In this document: in pieces, positions 18,064 to 27,002 of the stretch
Layout: every line of letters begins with the position of its first letter
How positions within the stretch are numbered: position 1 is the stretch's first letter
Position numbers and translations under genes: made by a program
NCBI GenBank assembly: GCA_900540845.1
Contig: UQHS01000011.1
Coordinates: 1 to 64,000 of the forward strand
Length of the DNA: 64,000 nucleotides
Source: an uncultured Collinsella sp.
GTDB lineage: Bacteria > Actinomycetota > Coriobacteriia > Coriobacteriales > Coriobacteriaceae
Direction: 5' to 3'
Notes under the pieces: model-generated
Database searches by the model: none
The model's input: the letters and a program-made list of their open reading frames with translations, nothing else
Told to the model about the DNA's origin: nothing

Positions 18064-18720
18064 TTACATTGCGAAATGTGCTCCGCGGCGTGGGAATTTA
18101 TCATATGCACGAGAAAGATACGCATAATGCTCTGGACGATGAGCGTCGCTCGCTATATATCGATACAGATTGCGCTCAAACAGCTGTTTAGCAGGCTTCT
18201 TTTCCTTGCCAAAACGACCGCCGCCCAAAAAGTCAGAGGAGGCTTGTAAATGGCATCCCATACGGACTAAACGTTCGGCGATTGACACATCCTTTTGAAT
18301 AGCCCTATACCGTTCTGGATGCGCGATGATGACGGAGTAGCCCATTCCCTGGAGCTCAAAAATGGTCCGCTCGTAATCGGAGAAATCGCGTTCAGATGCA
18401 TGAGGGTCGAGCTCGAGCAAGAACTCATTGCTGCCATCAAAACAAAGATACGGAGCCCACTGCTCGACCCCTAGCTCCATGAGCTTGGGATGAGCAACCT
18501 CAAAACCCATCTGCAGGGGAAACCCGCCGGCACGTGCCTGGAGCTCGTAAAACGCATTCCACATTGCCTGATAGTCAAAATATGGATCACGGCAATGGGG
18601 CGTGCACACGATACTGGTAACTCCCGCCTCCTGAGCGGCCTTGAGCATCTCCAGACTTGCCTGTAGGTCGCGTGCGCCATCGTCAACTCCGGGCAGGATG
18701 TGGCAATGGATATCCCTCAA
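18064..18720 (-). CDS. cpsB: PHP-type tyrosine-protein phosphatase CpsB/YwqE family
   Basis: The protein is 218 residues with the metal-binding PHP motifs: DIHCHILPGVDDGA at the N-terminus, CTPHC, IIAHPERY and the C-terminal ASDAHRP. The family is a manganese-dependent phosphatase that dephosphorylates the BY-kinase and thereby tunes polymer length. The start is a TTG at 18720 with AGGAG five bases upstream. It is the third gene after the chain-length and kinase genes. Confidence 0.88.
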   Translation of the reverse strand: MRDIHCHILPGVDDGARDLQASLEMLKAAQEAGVTSIVCTPHCRDPYFDYQAMWNAFYELQARAGGFPLQMGFEVAHPKLMELGVEQWAPYLCFDGSNEFLLELDPHASERDFSDYERTIFELQGMGYSVIIAHPERYRAIQKDVSIAERLVRMGCHLQASSDFLGGGRFGKEKKPAKQLFERNLYRYIASDAHRPEHYAYLSRAYDKFPRRGAHFAM

Positions 18721-18732
18721 CGTGACTCCTCA

Positions 18733-18777
18733 AGATAATACAAGGCCGCCACACACATGATGTGACGGCCGTTGCGA
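18733..18777 (-). terminator. Hairpin between the kinase and phosphatase genes
   Basis: On the minus strand GGCCGTCACA can pair imperfectly with TGTGTGGCGGCC around a short loop, followed by TTGTATTAT. The T tract is weak. It could attenuate transcription between cpsD and cpsB or stabilise the upstream mRNA. Confidence 0.4.
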
Positions 18778-18789
18778 AGCTTTCAAACA

Positions 18790-19686
18790 CTAACCCTGCT
18801 TGGTACCAGAATTCATGCTGGCGATAAACTGAGCCGTGGAATCCGGAGCAACCTTAGCGCCTGCACTGGGGATCGGCTTGAGGCCTTGAGCCGGTGCGGA
18901 TTGACGCGCCGCGGTCGCCGGACGCGCAGCCTTACGAGCAACAGGACGGGCCACGGGCTTTGAGGGCGCAGGGGCTGGGGCCGGAACCTGGGCCTGAGGG
19001 GCAGGGACGTTCAGATCTCCATTGCCCCGAGTGTAGTACTCGGTGTAATACTCGCTCTTCTCCGACTTGCACAAGTTCATAACCGCACCAAGTACGTTGG
19101 CACCCGCCTTCTCAAGCTGGGCATATGAAGCCGTGAGCTCATCTCGACGAACTACATTCTGGCCAGCAACGAGCAGGGTTCCATCGGCCACCGTGGAAAG
19201 AACGGCCGCGTCAACAAATGCAGACAGCGGCGGAGTATCGAAAATCACGTAGTCGAAACTCTCCTCCGCGGTAGAAACCAACTTACGGAACCGCTTGGAA
19301 TTGAGTAGCACATCAGGGTTGGGAATCTGAGGTTCACTATCAAGGAAGTACATGCCGCGCACCGAACCGGCAACAACGGCGTCTGCGAGTTGAACCTGAC
19401 CGCACAGCACGGAATAGATTCCGGAACGGGCGTGGATGCCGAGGCTGTTGGCAATCGAGCGTCGGCGCATATCGCACTCGACAAGCAACACGCTGTTGCC
19501 ACCGCTCGCAATTGCCTCTGCAAGCGAGATCGCGACCGTGGTCTTGCCCTCATTGGGAACAGACGACGTGACCACGATTGAACGAATTGGGTCGTCTACA
19601 GAGGCAAACCTGATGTTTGCGGCGAGAGTCTTGACCGCGTTCTGCATATGAATCTGATCGATGCCGACCTTTTGCTTCTTCGCCAT
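18790..19686 (-). CDS. cpsD: Capsular tyrosine kinase (BY-kinase), CpsD/CapB type
   Basis: The protein is 298 residues. It has Walker A (TSSVPNEGKTTVAISLA), Walker A' (LLVECDMRRR) and Walker B (YVIFDTPPLS). A short tyrosine cluster (EYYTEYYTRGNG, about residues 217-228) is followed by an unusual 65-residue Pro/Ala/Lys-rich tail. In Gram-positives the kinase is separate from its membrane adaptor, encoded here just upstream. The tyrosines normally sit at the extreme C-terminus, so the tail is an oddity. Confidence 0.9.
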   Translation of the reverse strand: MAKKQKVGIDQIHMQNAVKTLAANIRFASVDDPIRSIVVTSSVPNEGKTTVAISLAEAIASGGNSVLLVECDMRRRSIANSLGIHARSGIYSVLCGQVQLADAVVAGSVRGMYFLDSEPQIPNPDVLLNSKRFRKLVSTAEESFDYVIFDTPPLSAFVDAAVLSTVADGTLLVAGQNVVRRDELTASYAQLEKAGANVLGAVMNLCKSEKSEYYTEYYTRGNGDLNVPAPQAQVPAPAPAPSKPVARPVARKAARPATAARQSAPAQGLKPIPSAGAKVAPDSTAQFIASMNSGTKQG

Positions 19687-19687
19687 A

Positions 19688-20344
19688 TTAGCGACCGCCC
19701 TTCACAGCCGGGATGCGACCAATAACCGGAATGCCAAGGATTTCCTCGACCTCATCTGCCGTGCGGACCTTCATGTTGAGCATATCGGCGAGAACAACAA
19801 TCGCAATGGCGAGGAACAAACCACCCATCAATGCGACCGCAACGTACAGAGGACGGGAGGGACCACTGGGGGCGACAGGAGCCAAAGCGGGGTCGATGAT
19901 GTTGACCGCCTCGACTTTCATGACATCACGCGAGATGGAGGAAACGTTATCGGCGATGGCGTTGGCGACCTTGGCGACAAGGTCGGGATCGGTACCGGTG
20001 ACGGAGAGCTCGATTACGCGCGAGGTGGTAGCGCTGGTGACTTCGACCTCGAAATCCTTAAGGTTCTTGAGACCCAAATCGTCGGCCGTTGCCTTTTGGA
20101 CACGATTTGACTTGAGGAGCGTAGTCACGTCGTTTGCGACCATCTGGGAAGCAGAGAGGTCGGTAGAGAGATTGCTCGCCGATTCCTCCTGATTAGCGAG
20201 CACATACATGCTCGTAGTGGCCGTATAGGTATCCGGCATAAACAAGAATGAGTAAACGCCAATAAGCAGCGCGCAGACAATCGGCAGACCGACGACCAGC
20301 TTAATGCGCTTCTTCATCAGCTCAAGCAGCTCGAGAAGAGTCAT
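19688..20344 (-). CDS. cpsC: Wzz/CpsC-type chain-length determinant and kinase adaptor
   Basis: The protein is 218 residues with two membrane helices (about 17-35 and 168-190) bracketing an extracytoplasmic domain, ending in the proline-containing GIPVIGRIPAV segment. This is the YveK/CpsC layout that activates the BY-kinase and sets polymer length. It is the first gene of the locus, with GAGAGG eight bases before the ATG. The kinase gene follows after one base. Confidence 0.9.
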   Translation of the reverse strand: MTLLELLELMKKRIKLVVGLPIVCALLIGVYSFLFMPDTYTATTSMYVLANQEESASNLSTDLSASQMVANDVTTLLKSNRVQKATADDLGLKNLKDFEVEVTSATTSRVIELSVTGTDPDLVAKVANAIADNVSSISRDVMKVEAVNIIDPALAPVAPSGPSRPLYVAVALMGGLFLAIAIVVLADMLNMKVRTADEVEEILGIPVIGRIPAVKGGR

Positions 20345-20394
20345 TAACTAACCTCTCCATCCCAAAATGAATCGATTTGCACATTCAGCGAAAT

Positions 20395-20403
20395 ATTGTA
20401 GCA
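20395..20403 (-). promoter_or_regulatory. Candidate extended -10 promoter of the polysaccharide locus
   Basis: The minus strand reads TGCTACAAT, an extended -10 (TGn plus TACAAT), about 50 bases before the cpsC start in an AT-rich gap. No good -35 lies 17 bases upstream, which extended -10 promoters can tolerate. Confidence 0.5.
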
Positions 20404-20481
20404 AACATAAATGAATGCTCGATAGAATCATTGCCATATCAACCAATATGCAGATATGTAGCTGAGTGTCCTATGTGAGCC

Positions 20482-21228
20482 CTACCGCCCGAGCATGAAC
20501 TCGAGCGCGCGTAAACGACACTCCAGATGCGTGGCAGCCCACACGTGCGCCAGCCCCAGCAGGCGCGCCGCGGTGTGCACGTCCACGAATGCAGCCAAAA
20601 GCTCCGCAAACCGCAGCGAGATAAGGCAGTCAAGCCACCGAACGATGGTGGAATCTACCTGCTCGCAACCGGGGACGCCAGCCGCGCAACTCGCGCACAG
20701 CAAGCCGCCGGCCTGAGCGGAGAAATACGTCGGCGCCTCATCGCCACACGCCACACACGAGGAATAATCTGGCCGATACCCCACATGGCTCAAAAGTTTG
20801 TAGATGTACGCCGCGACCAGCAAGTCCAGATGCGCGGCGTCCGCGTGCGCGAGCTGCTTCAAAACCGCGGCCGTGATGGGATAGACGAACGGGTCCTCCG
20901 CATCCTCATATGTGCACCGCGCGGCGACCTCGGCCACCGCGCTCGCCGCGGCGAGCAGCTCGTAGCTGGACTGTGCGCCGAGCGGAGCCGCGACGAGCTC
21001 CGCCTGAGACACGACATCCAGGCTGCGGCCATGCGCCAAAAGCAAGTCCACCTCGCAGCACAAATCGCACCGCGCCGCCAAACGGCTACCCGGCTTGCGG
21101 GCCCCCTTGGCAACGGCGCGAATCTGACGCCCGCTTTGATCGACAAGCGTGAGAATGAGGTCCGTCTCTTTGAGTTTTGTCTTATCGAGCACGATCGCCT
21201 TCGTGCGATACGTGCGGCTACCGGCCAT
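20482..21228 (-). CDS. recO: DNA repair protein RecO
   Basis: The protein is 248 residues: N-terminal OB-fold with RTYRTKAIVLDKTKLKETDLIL, central helices, and a zinc-finger-like CVACGDEAP...LLCASCAAGVPGC at about 160-190. RecO loads RecA onto SSB-coated DNA in the RecFOR pathway. It follows era in the same direction, the usual pairing in Gram-positives. A 107-bp palindromic element occupies the gap between them. Confidence 0.93.
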   Translation of the reverse strand: MAGSRTYRTKAIVLDKTKLKETDLILTLVDQSGRQIRAVAKGARKPGSRLAARCDLCCEVDLLLAHGRSLDVVSQAELVAAPLGAQSSYELLAAASAVAEVAARCTYEDAEDPFVYPITAAVLKQLAHADAAHLDLLVAAYIYKLLSHVGYRPDYSSCVACGDEAPTYFSAQAGGLLCASCAAGVPGCEQVDSTIVRWLDCLISLRFAELLAAFVDVHTAARLLGLAHVWAATHLECRLRALEFMLGR

Positions 21229-21257
21229 GGCAACTCACAACCAGGCTGCCCGCTCCA

Positions 21258-21364
21258 GCGCCTCGACCTATACATCGAATGCGAGTTCCGCACGAGGCGA
21301 AGGCCCCGGTGAGGCCTTCGTGCGAGCAGGACTGTCCGAGCAGGCGATGTATAGGTCGAGGCGC
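21258..21364. repeat. 107-bp variable-arm palindromic element, copy 1
   Basis: A perfect 20-bp inverted repeat (arms 21258-21277 and 21345-21364, gcgcctcgacctatacatcg on the left) encloses a 67-bp core. The core contains the hairpin GAAGGCCCC/GGCCTTC within a CCGCACGAG...CGTGCG setting. The core is homologous, in inverted orientation, to that of 33185-33291, while the arms are unrelated. It starts 14 bases after the era stop. There is no T tract, so it is not an ordinary terminator. Confidence 0.9.
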
Positions 21365-21377
21365 CCCAAAGGAGCTG

Positions 21378-22400
21378 CTACTCGTCATCGGCCGCATACC
21401 CAAAGCGACGAATCTCGCGGGCATCCTCACGCCAATGCGACTTGACCTTGACGTCGAGGCCCAAAAACACGCGGCAGCCAAACATGCGCTCAAGGTCGCG
21501 GCGGGCCTCGATACCGATGCGCTTGATCATCTCGCCACCCTTGCCCACAATGATGCCCTTCTGGCCCTCGCGCTCCACATATACCGTGGCATGCAGGCGC
21601 AGCAGGTCGCGCTTGGGGCGCTCGAACTCATCGCACAACACGCCCACGGCGTGGGGAATCTCCTCGCGCGTATGCAGCAGCACCTTTTCGCGCACGAACT
21701 CGGCCACCAAAACCTCGTCCTCCTCATCGGTGCCCATGCCCTCGGGGAACCAGCGCGGGCCCTCGGGCAGGTAATTGGCAACCACATCGACAAAGGCCTC
21801 GACATTGAAGCCCTCAGTAGAAGAGACGACGATCTCGTCGTCAAAATTTACGAGCGCGCGGGCAGCCTCAATTTGCTTGAGCATCTGCTCGGGGCTCGCC
21901 AGATCGGCCTTGGTAAGCACGAGGACCTTGGGTGCCTTCGCCGCTGCGACACGCTCGGCGACCCAAGCGTCACCGCGGCCGATAGGCGCACTGGCATCGA
22001 TGACGAAAGCGATCACGTCAACGTCTGCTAGCTCGCCGAGAGCGCTCTTGTTGAGCTCGGAGCCAAGGCCGTCCTTCGGCTTGTGGATACCGGGGGTGTC
22101 CACGATGACGAGCTGGCAATTGTCGCGATTTACCACCGCGCGCAGGCGACGGCGCGTGGTTTGGGCAACCGGAGAGGTGATGGCGACCTTCTCGCCATAG
22201 CAGGCGTTGAGCAGGGTCGACTTTCCTGCATTAGGGCGACCCACCAGCGCAACGAATCCAGAACGGAAGCCCTCGGGCACGTCGGCGCAGAGCGCAGAGG
22301 GCTGCAGGCCGCCCGAGAGCTCACCGGATTCGAGCATTGCGTCGAGCTCGTCGTCGGACAGGTCATCAAACGGGTCGAAGTCGATCATGTCGTTGGTCAT
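21378..22400 (-). CDS. era: GTPase Era
   Basis: The protein is 340 residues. After an acidic 40-residue extension it has G1 GRPNAGKST, G3 DTPG, G4 TKAD and a C-terminal KH domain with GQKGIIVGKGGEMIKRIG. Era binds 16S rRNA near its 3' end and assists 30S maturation. ATG 22400 follows AAAGGAGAG; the GTG at 22418 would overlap that site. The acidic N-terminal extension is longer than in most Era proteins. Confidence 0.95.
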   Translation of the reverse strand: MTNDMIDFDPFDDLSDDELDAMLESGELSGGLQPSALCADVPEGFRSGFVALVGRPNAGKSTLLNACYGEKVAITSPVAQTTRRRLRAVVNRDNCQLVIVDTPGIHKPKDGLGSELNKSALGELADVDVIAFVIDASAPIGRGDAWVAERVAAAKAPKVLVLTKADLASPEQMLKQIEAARALVNFDDEIVVSSTEGFNVEAFVDVVANYLPEGPRWFPEGMGTDEEDEVLVAEFVREKVLLHTREEIPHAVGVLCDEFERPKRDLLRLHATVYVEREGQKGIIVGKGGEMIKRIGIEARRDLERMFGCRVFLGLDVKVKSHWREDAREIRRFGYAADDE

Positions 22401-22418
22401 GTTCTCTCCTTTATTCAC

Positions 22419-22544
22419 GGAGCAAATCAGCGATCAATCCAAGGGGGCGTGCCACTCGCCACGACCGCCCACGGCGACCGGCCCCAAGCCGCGCCATAGG
22501 CGCCAAGGGCAAACGGCGCGCCGGCACCGGGGCAAGCAGCGCCT
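22419..22544. other. Gap without recognised gene
   Basis: These 126 GC-rich bases between the kinase gene and era show open frames in several phases but no start, ribosome-binding site or recognisable protein. Confidence 0.4.
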
Positions 22545-22934
22545 CTAGTGCCAGGAACCCACGAAGCCAAACGCGTGGGCGAACACGAGAATGCCCACGA
22601 TGGCGGCGGTGATGGACAAGACGTACACACTGGCAGCGGCGATGTCCTTCGCCCGTTTGGCCAACGGGTGCAGCTCTTGCGTCGCCAGGTCGACGATAGC
22701 CTCCATGGCGGTGTTGCACAGCTCGGCGAAAATCACCAACCCGATACAAATCACGATGAGGGCCCAGCTGATGAGCTCAAGGTCGGCCAGAAAACCCGCG
22801 ATGACCGTCAAGATGCCCGCGACGAGCATGACCTTGATGTTTCGCTCCGTCTTAACGGCCGTGACAAACCCCTCGATCGCGTAGCCAAACGAGCGGATGA
22901 AGGACGGATGATCCTTGTTTGAACCCGGAATCAT
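22545..22934 (-). CDS. dgkA: Undecaprenol/diacylglycerol kinase (DgkA family)
   Basis: The protein is 129 residues with three membrane helices. The family signature is near the middle: EAIVDLATQELHPLAKRAKDIAAASV, following IVIFAELCNTAMEA. In Gram-positives the enzyme usually phosphorylates undecaprenol, recycling the lipid carrier of wall synthesis. It sits between ybeY and era, the common order in Firmicutes and Actinobacteria. Confidence 0.92.
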   Translation of the reverse strand: MIPGSNKDHPSFIRSFGYAIEGFVTAVKTERNIKVMLVAGILTVIAGFLADLELISWALIVICIGLVIFAELCNTAMEAIVDLATQELHPLAKRAKDIAAASVYVLSITAAIVGILVFAHAFGFVGSWH

Positions 22935-22943
22935 GACGGTCTC

Positions 22944-23453
22944 CTAATCGTGGGCGTGATTGGTGATGGGGCCAACCGTGACCGAGAGCGGGTCGTCCCC
23001 GCGCAGCAGCGCGAGCTCTCGAAGCAGCGCATCTTCACGCGCTTCCATCACTTCGGCTTCTTCGTCTTGAATATGGTCGTACCCCAGCAGGTGCAGCAGC
23101 CCGTGCACGTACATGAGCCGGCACTCATCTGCGGGGCTGTTGCCAAAGTCGGGGGCCTGGCGGGCAATCACCTCGGGCGCGAGAATGATGTCGCCGAGCT
23201 CCACCATGACGTCGCTGGGAATATCCTCATCAAACGGCGAGTCGCACTCAAAAGAAAGGACATCGGTGGTTCGGTCGATGCCGCGCCACTCGCGGTTGAG
23301 GTCGTGCATTTCGTCCTCATCGACCCACGACAGCGATATCTCGACCTCGCGCTCGACGCCCTCGGCGGCAAGCACGTGAGTTGCGATCGCGTTGAGCTCG
23401 TCCTCGTCAAGAAGCGTGGAAAGCCCCGCGTCGTTACTCATCAGAATGGCCAT
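22944..23453 (-). CDS. ybeY: Endoribonuclease YbeY (rRNA maturation factor)
   Basis: The protein is 169 residues with the zinc-binding H3 motif HGLLHLLGYDH near residue 125, preceded by TTDVLSFE. YbeY takes part in 16S rRNA 3'-end maturation and ribosome quality control. ATG 23453 follows AAAGGAGG; the frame is open further upstream within phoH, but that part is not protein-like. It overlaps phoH by 20 bases. Confidence 0.93.
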   Translation of the reverse strand: MAILMSNDAGLSTLLDEDELNAIATHVLAAEGVEREVEISLSWVDEDEMHDLNREWRGIDRTTDVLSFECDSPFDEDIPSDVMVELGDIILAPEVIARQAPDFGNSPADECRLMYVHGLLHLLGYDHIQDEEAEVMEAREDALLRELALLRGDDPLSVTVGPITNHAHD

Positions 23454-24471
23454 GACGGCCTCCTTTCGATTGAGCGGCCGCATCGCGGCGGGCACCGGGT
23501 CGCGCCGCCTCATACGCATCATACGCCTCGACGATTTTACCCACCAGCCGGTGACGGACCACGTCGGCGCGGGCGAGCTCGATCTGTGCGATGCCCTCAA
23601 CCCCCACAAGCGCCTGCGTCGCCTCGAGCAAGCCGTTGCGCTTGCCCGGAAGGTCTCGCTGCGTGGCGTCGCCGGTGATGACGAACGTCGAGTTGAAGCC
23701 CAAGCGCGTCAGGAACATCTTCATCTGCTCGGGCGTGGTGTTTTGTGCCTCGTCCAAGATGACGAAAGCATCGTTTAGGGTGCGGCCGCGCATGTAGGCG
23801 AGCGGCGCGATCTCAACGACACCGCGCTGCACGAGCTCATGCGCACGCTCGGCATCCATCATGTCGAACAGCGCGTCGTACAGCGGGCGGACATACGGGT
23901 CGACCTTCTCCTCGAGCGTCCCCGGAAGAAACCCGAGGTTCTCCCCCGCCTCGACCACGGGGCGCGTCAGCACGATGCGACCGACGTCATGACTCTGCAG
24001 CGCCGCGACCGCCATCGCCATGGCGAGGTAGGTCTTGCCGGTGCCCGCGGGACCGGTGCAAAACGTCACGGTATGCTCGCGGATGGCGTCGACGTAGCGC
24101 TGCTGGCCGGCCGTTTTGGGGCGAATGATCTTGCCGCGATAGCTCAGCAGGACCTCATTGCGAGGGCCCGCGCAAGGCGCCGCATCCTCCACAAGGGCGT
24201 CGATAGAGCGCTCGACGTCGTCGACGGTGAGGTTCACGCCCGTGGACGCCACCTCGATGACGTGGGTAAACAGACGGACGAGCACATCGACATCGCGCGT
24301 TGCCCCAGCGCACGTGAGCGTGGATCCGCGCAGGGTCACGCTTGCCTGCAGCCTTTGCTCGGCAACGCGAAGCAGGGCGTCGCACGGCCCGGCGACCAAC
24401 GCGGGATCGACCTGCGCGGGAATGGAGAGGCGCACCTGGGCTTCCGGCGCCTTGGAACGCACTGCCGCCAT
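23434..24471 (-). CDS. phoH: PhoH-like ATPase
   Basis: The protein is 345 residues: a KH-like N-terminus, then Walker A GPAGTGKTYLAMAMAV and Walker B AFVILDEAQNTT, with VITGDATQRDLP. PhoH-like proteins next to YbeY are thought to act in RNA metabolism. The ATG overlaps the mtaB stop (TGATG). The C-terminus is a short basic tail. Confidence 0.92.
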   Translation of the reverse strand: MAAVRSKAPEAQVRLSIPAQVDPALVAGPCDALLRVAEQRLQASVTLRGSTLTCAGATRDVDVLVRLFTHVIEVASTGVNLTVDDVERSIDALVEDAAPCAGPRNEVLLSYRGKIIRPKTAGQQRYVDAIREHTVTFCTGPAGTGKTYLAMAMAVAALQSHDVGRIVLTRPVVEAGENLGFLPGTLEEKVDPYVRPLYDALFDMMDAERAHELVQRGVVEIAPLAYMRGRTLNDAFVILDEAQNTTPEQMKMFLTRLGFNSTFVITGDATQRDLPGKRNGLLEATQALVGVEGIAQIELARADVVRHRLVGKIVEAYDAYEAARPGARRDAAAQSKGGRHGHSDE

Positions 24472-25766
24472 CACAAACGACCAACCTCAGGCTGCGCGGG
24501 GACAGCGTGCAGCATGCCGCGCTCATCGATGCTCTCGATGAGCGCGGGCAGAAGCGAACCCGCCTGCGCGCACTCGAGCCCGTCGACGACGACGCGATGG
24601 AAGCTGCCGAGCGTTCCCCTGTTGCCGTACTCGAGAACGGCCGTCTCGACCGACCCCACGCGCCGCTTCGCGTCCGCATACGACGTGCGCTCCGCGACCT
24701 CGCGCAGCACGCGCGCACGCTGCGCCATGACCTCGGGCTCCACTTGATGGTCTGCCGTCGCGGCGGGCGTACCGGGACGCGCGCTGTACCGAAAGACGTG
24801 CATCCTGGAAAATCCCACGCGCTCACACAGAGCGAGCGTCTGCTCGAATTCTTCGTCGGTCTCGCCGGGGAAGCCTGCGATGATGTCGCAGGAGATGGCG
24901 ACCTCCGGGAGCTTTGCGCGCACGCGACCAACCATCGCCTCGTACTCCTCGGCGGTATAAGGGCGATTCATGCGCTTGAGCGTCGCCGTGCAGCCGGACT
25001 GCAGGGGCAGATGCAAGAACGGAGCAACCCGGGAGCCGCCGGCCACCATGGCGTCAACGAGGCGCTCATCGATATCCATGGGCTCCAGAGATGAGAGCCT
25101 AACCTGCGGGATGGACGTCTCGCGCAGGATGATGGAGAGCAGCTCGTCAATCTCGACATGCGCGTCATCTTGGTCCACGCCGTCGTATGCGCCGAGGTTG
25201 ACGCCCGTGAGAACAACCTCCGGGATGCCGGCGCGCTCGGCCAGGCGCACCTGCTCCAGCACGGACGCGACCGGAACGGAGCGCTCAGGACCGCGGGCCT
25301 TCCACACGATGCAGTACGAGCAGCGGTTGTTGCAGCCGTCTTGAACCTTGATGCCCAGGCGGGAACGGCCGAGGAGCTCCGCGAGGTCGTGGGAGCCCTC
25401 GTGCATGGCGATCCCGTGCGCGGGCATCCCCACGGCGCGAGCAGCCGTGCGGGCGACATCGACCTTGGAAGGCTCCGCGATGACGCGGGACGACAGGTCG
25501 GTGAGCTCGTTGGCATGCAGATTCACCACGCAGCCGGTGACCACGACAAGGGGCTCGCGCGGCTGCGCCAAGGCATGTCTGACGGCCTTGCGCGTCTTGG
25601 CCTCAGCCTCGCCCGTCACCGCGCAGGTGTTGATGACGATGAGGTCGGCCTCGTCCTGCTCGACCAGGGCAAAGCCGACCTCCAAAAGATCGGAGGTGAT
25701 GCGATCGGATTCGACACGGTTTACCCTGCACCCGAGATTCACAACGCAAGCGAAAGGTCGCGACAT
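24471..25766 (-). CDS. mtaB: tRNA (N6-threonylcarbamoyladenosine37-C2) methylthiotransferase MtaB
   Basis: The protein is 431 residues. It has an N-terminal UPF0004 domain with three conserved cysteines (NLGCRVNRVES, VINTCAVTGEAE, VVTGCVV) and a radical-SAM domain with GCNNRCSYCIVW (CxxxCxxC). A TRAM-like region lies at the end. It converts t6A to ms2t6A at position 37 of ANN-decoding tRNAs using two [4Fe-4S] clusters. The CVVNL...TD spacing and the CAVTGEAE form favour MtaB over MiaB. Confidence 0.9.
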   Translation of the reverse strand: MSRPFACVVNLGCRVNRVESDRITSDLLEVGFALVEQDEADLIVINTCAVTGEAEAKTRKAVRHALAQPREPLVVVTGCVVNLHANELTDLSSRVIAEPSKVDVARTAARAVGMPAHGIAMHEGSHDLAELLGRSRLGIKVQDGCNNRCSYCIVWKARGPERSVPVASVLEQVRLAERAGIPEVVLTGVNLGAYDGVDQDDAHVEIDELLSIILRETSIPQVRLSSLEPMDIDERLVDAMVAGGSRVAPFLHLPLQSGCTATLKRMNRPYTAEEYEAMVGRVRAKLPEVAISCDIIAGFPGETDEEFEQTLALCERVGFSRMHVFRYSARPGTPAATADHQVEPEVMAQRARVLREVAERTSYADAKRRVGSVETAVLEYGNRGTLGSFHRVVVDGLECAQAGSLLPALIESIDERGMLHAVPAQPEVGRL

Positions 25767-25778
25767 GTGTGTTCCGTC

Positions 25779-26936
25779 CTAGTCGAGAATGTCATCGATG
25801 GCGTCGCGGATGCGATCGCCCATGGTGCGCTTCTTTTCCGGTGCGGCGTCTTCGCCCGCAGCCTCCGCATAACGCTCGAGCGCCTCGCGCGCCTCGGCGT
25901 TGAGTTTGGTGGGGACGTCGACGATGACGCGTGCGACGAAGCGACCGCGTGCACCGCCGCCACCCAGGCGCGGCATGCCGTGGCCCTCCGCAAACACCAT
26001 GCTGCCGTACTGGGTGCCGGCGGGAATCTCAAGCTCGAACTCCTCGTCGGGCAAGATGCCCTCGACTTCGATGGTGCAGCCCAGCGCCGCCTCGGCGATG
26101 CCGATGTGGACCTCGCTCACCAGGTCGTCGCCATGGCGTTCAAAACGGTCGTGCGCCTCGACTTGAATCGTGACGATGAGATCGCCCGACGCGGCTCCGC
26201 GATAGCCGGCCTCGCCGCAGTCGCGCAGGCGCAACTGGCGACCGGTTGCGACACCTGCCGGAACCTCGACATCCAAGCGCTCGTGCGTGCGGGCGCGGCC
26301 CTCGCCGTGGCAATGGGGGCACGGATGATCGATGACGGTGCCCTCGCCGTTGCAGTCGGGGCAAGGGGCGCTCGACTGCATCTGGCCAAAGACCGTGCGC
26401 TGGACCGTGGTCACGTATCCCGTGCCTCCGCAGCGCGAACAGGTGACCTCCTGCCCATCGTCCTTGCGACCGGTGCCATCGCAGTCCTCACAGGGAGCGA
26501 GACGGTCGTAAGAGATCGTCTTTTTGCACCCCTGGGCCGCCTCCTCTAGGGAAACGGAGAGCGAGATGGCCATATCCCTGCCCGCGCGGCGGCGTGCGCG
26601 ATCGCGAGAGCTGCCACCCGACGCAGCTCCGCCGCCGAAGAACGATGAGAAGATGTCGTCGACGCCCATGCCCCCGAAGATATCGGAGAAATCGACATAG
26701 CCCGAACCGGGCATGCCGTCCACGGTGCCGTACCGGTCGTACATGGAGCGCTTCTGCTCGTCGGACAAGACCGAGTAGGCCTCGTTGAGCTCAGCGAACT
26801 GCTCGTTTGCATCGGGAGCGTCATTGCGGTCGGGGTGTAGTTTGATCGCCTTCTTACGGAACGCTCGCTTAATCTGATCTGCTGTGGCGTCGCGCTCGAC
26901 GCCCAAAACCTCGTAGTAATCCCTCTTGTCGGCCAC
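25779..26936 (-). CDS. dnaJ: Chaperone DnaJ (full-length type A Hsp40)
   Basis: The protein is 385 residues: J-domain with HPD at about 36-38, a Gly-rich linker with the [18 protein letters not shown] segment, four CxxCxGxG zinc repeats ([30 protein letters not shown]), and complete C-terminal substrate-binding domains. It stimulates DnaK ATPase. It lies 66 bp downstream of a second, truncated-type DnaJ gene. No hrcA/grpE/dnaK is in the window. Confidence 0.93.
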   Translation of the reverse strand: MADKRDYYEVLGVERDATADQIKRAFRKKAIKLHPDRNDAPDANEQFAELNEAYSVLSDEQKRSMYDRYGTVDGMPGSGYVDFSDIFGGMGVDDIFSSFFGGGAASGGSSRDRARRRAGRDMAISLSVSLEEAAQGCKKTISYDRLAPCEDCDGTGRKDDGQEVTCSRCGGTGYVTTVQRTVFGQMQSSAPCPDCNGEGTVIDHPCPHCHGEGRARTHERLDVEVPAGVATGRQLRLRDCGEAGYRGAASGDLIVTIQVEAHDRFERHGDDLVSEVHIGIAEAALGCTIEVEGILPDEEFELEIPAGTQYGSMVFAEGHGMPRLGGGGARGRFVARVIVDVPTKLNAEAREALERYAEAAGEDAAPEKKRTMGDRIRDAIDDILD

Positions 26937-27002
26937 GATGTGGACCCTCCCCCAACACGTTCTTGGTTAACCGAATAGTTCTACCCAAACTTCGGTCGTT
27001 TA

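Noticed and set aside
21300..21340. Inner GAAGGCC/GGCCTTC hairpin as an ordinary terminator
   Set aside because: No T tract follows on either strand, and the flanking 20-bp arms are unexplained by that function.
22411..22749. Minus-strand 112-codon frame ending between dgkA and era
   Set aside because: It overlaps dgkA in another frame, is arginine/alanine-rich like other shadows and has no ribosome-binding site.
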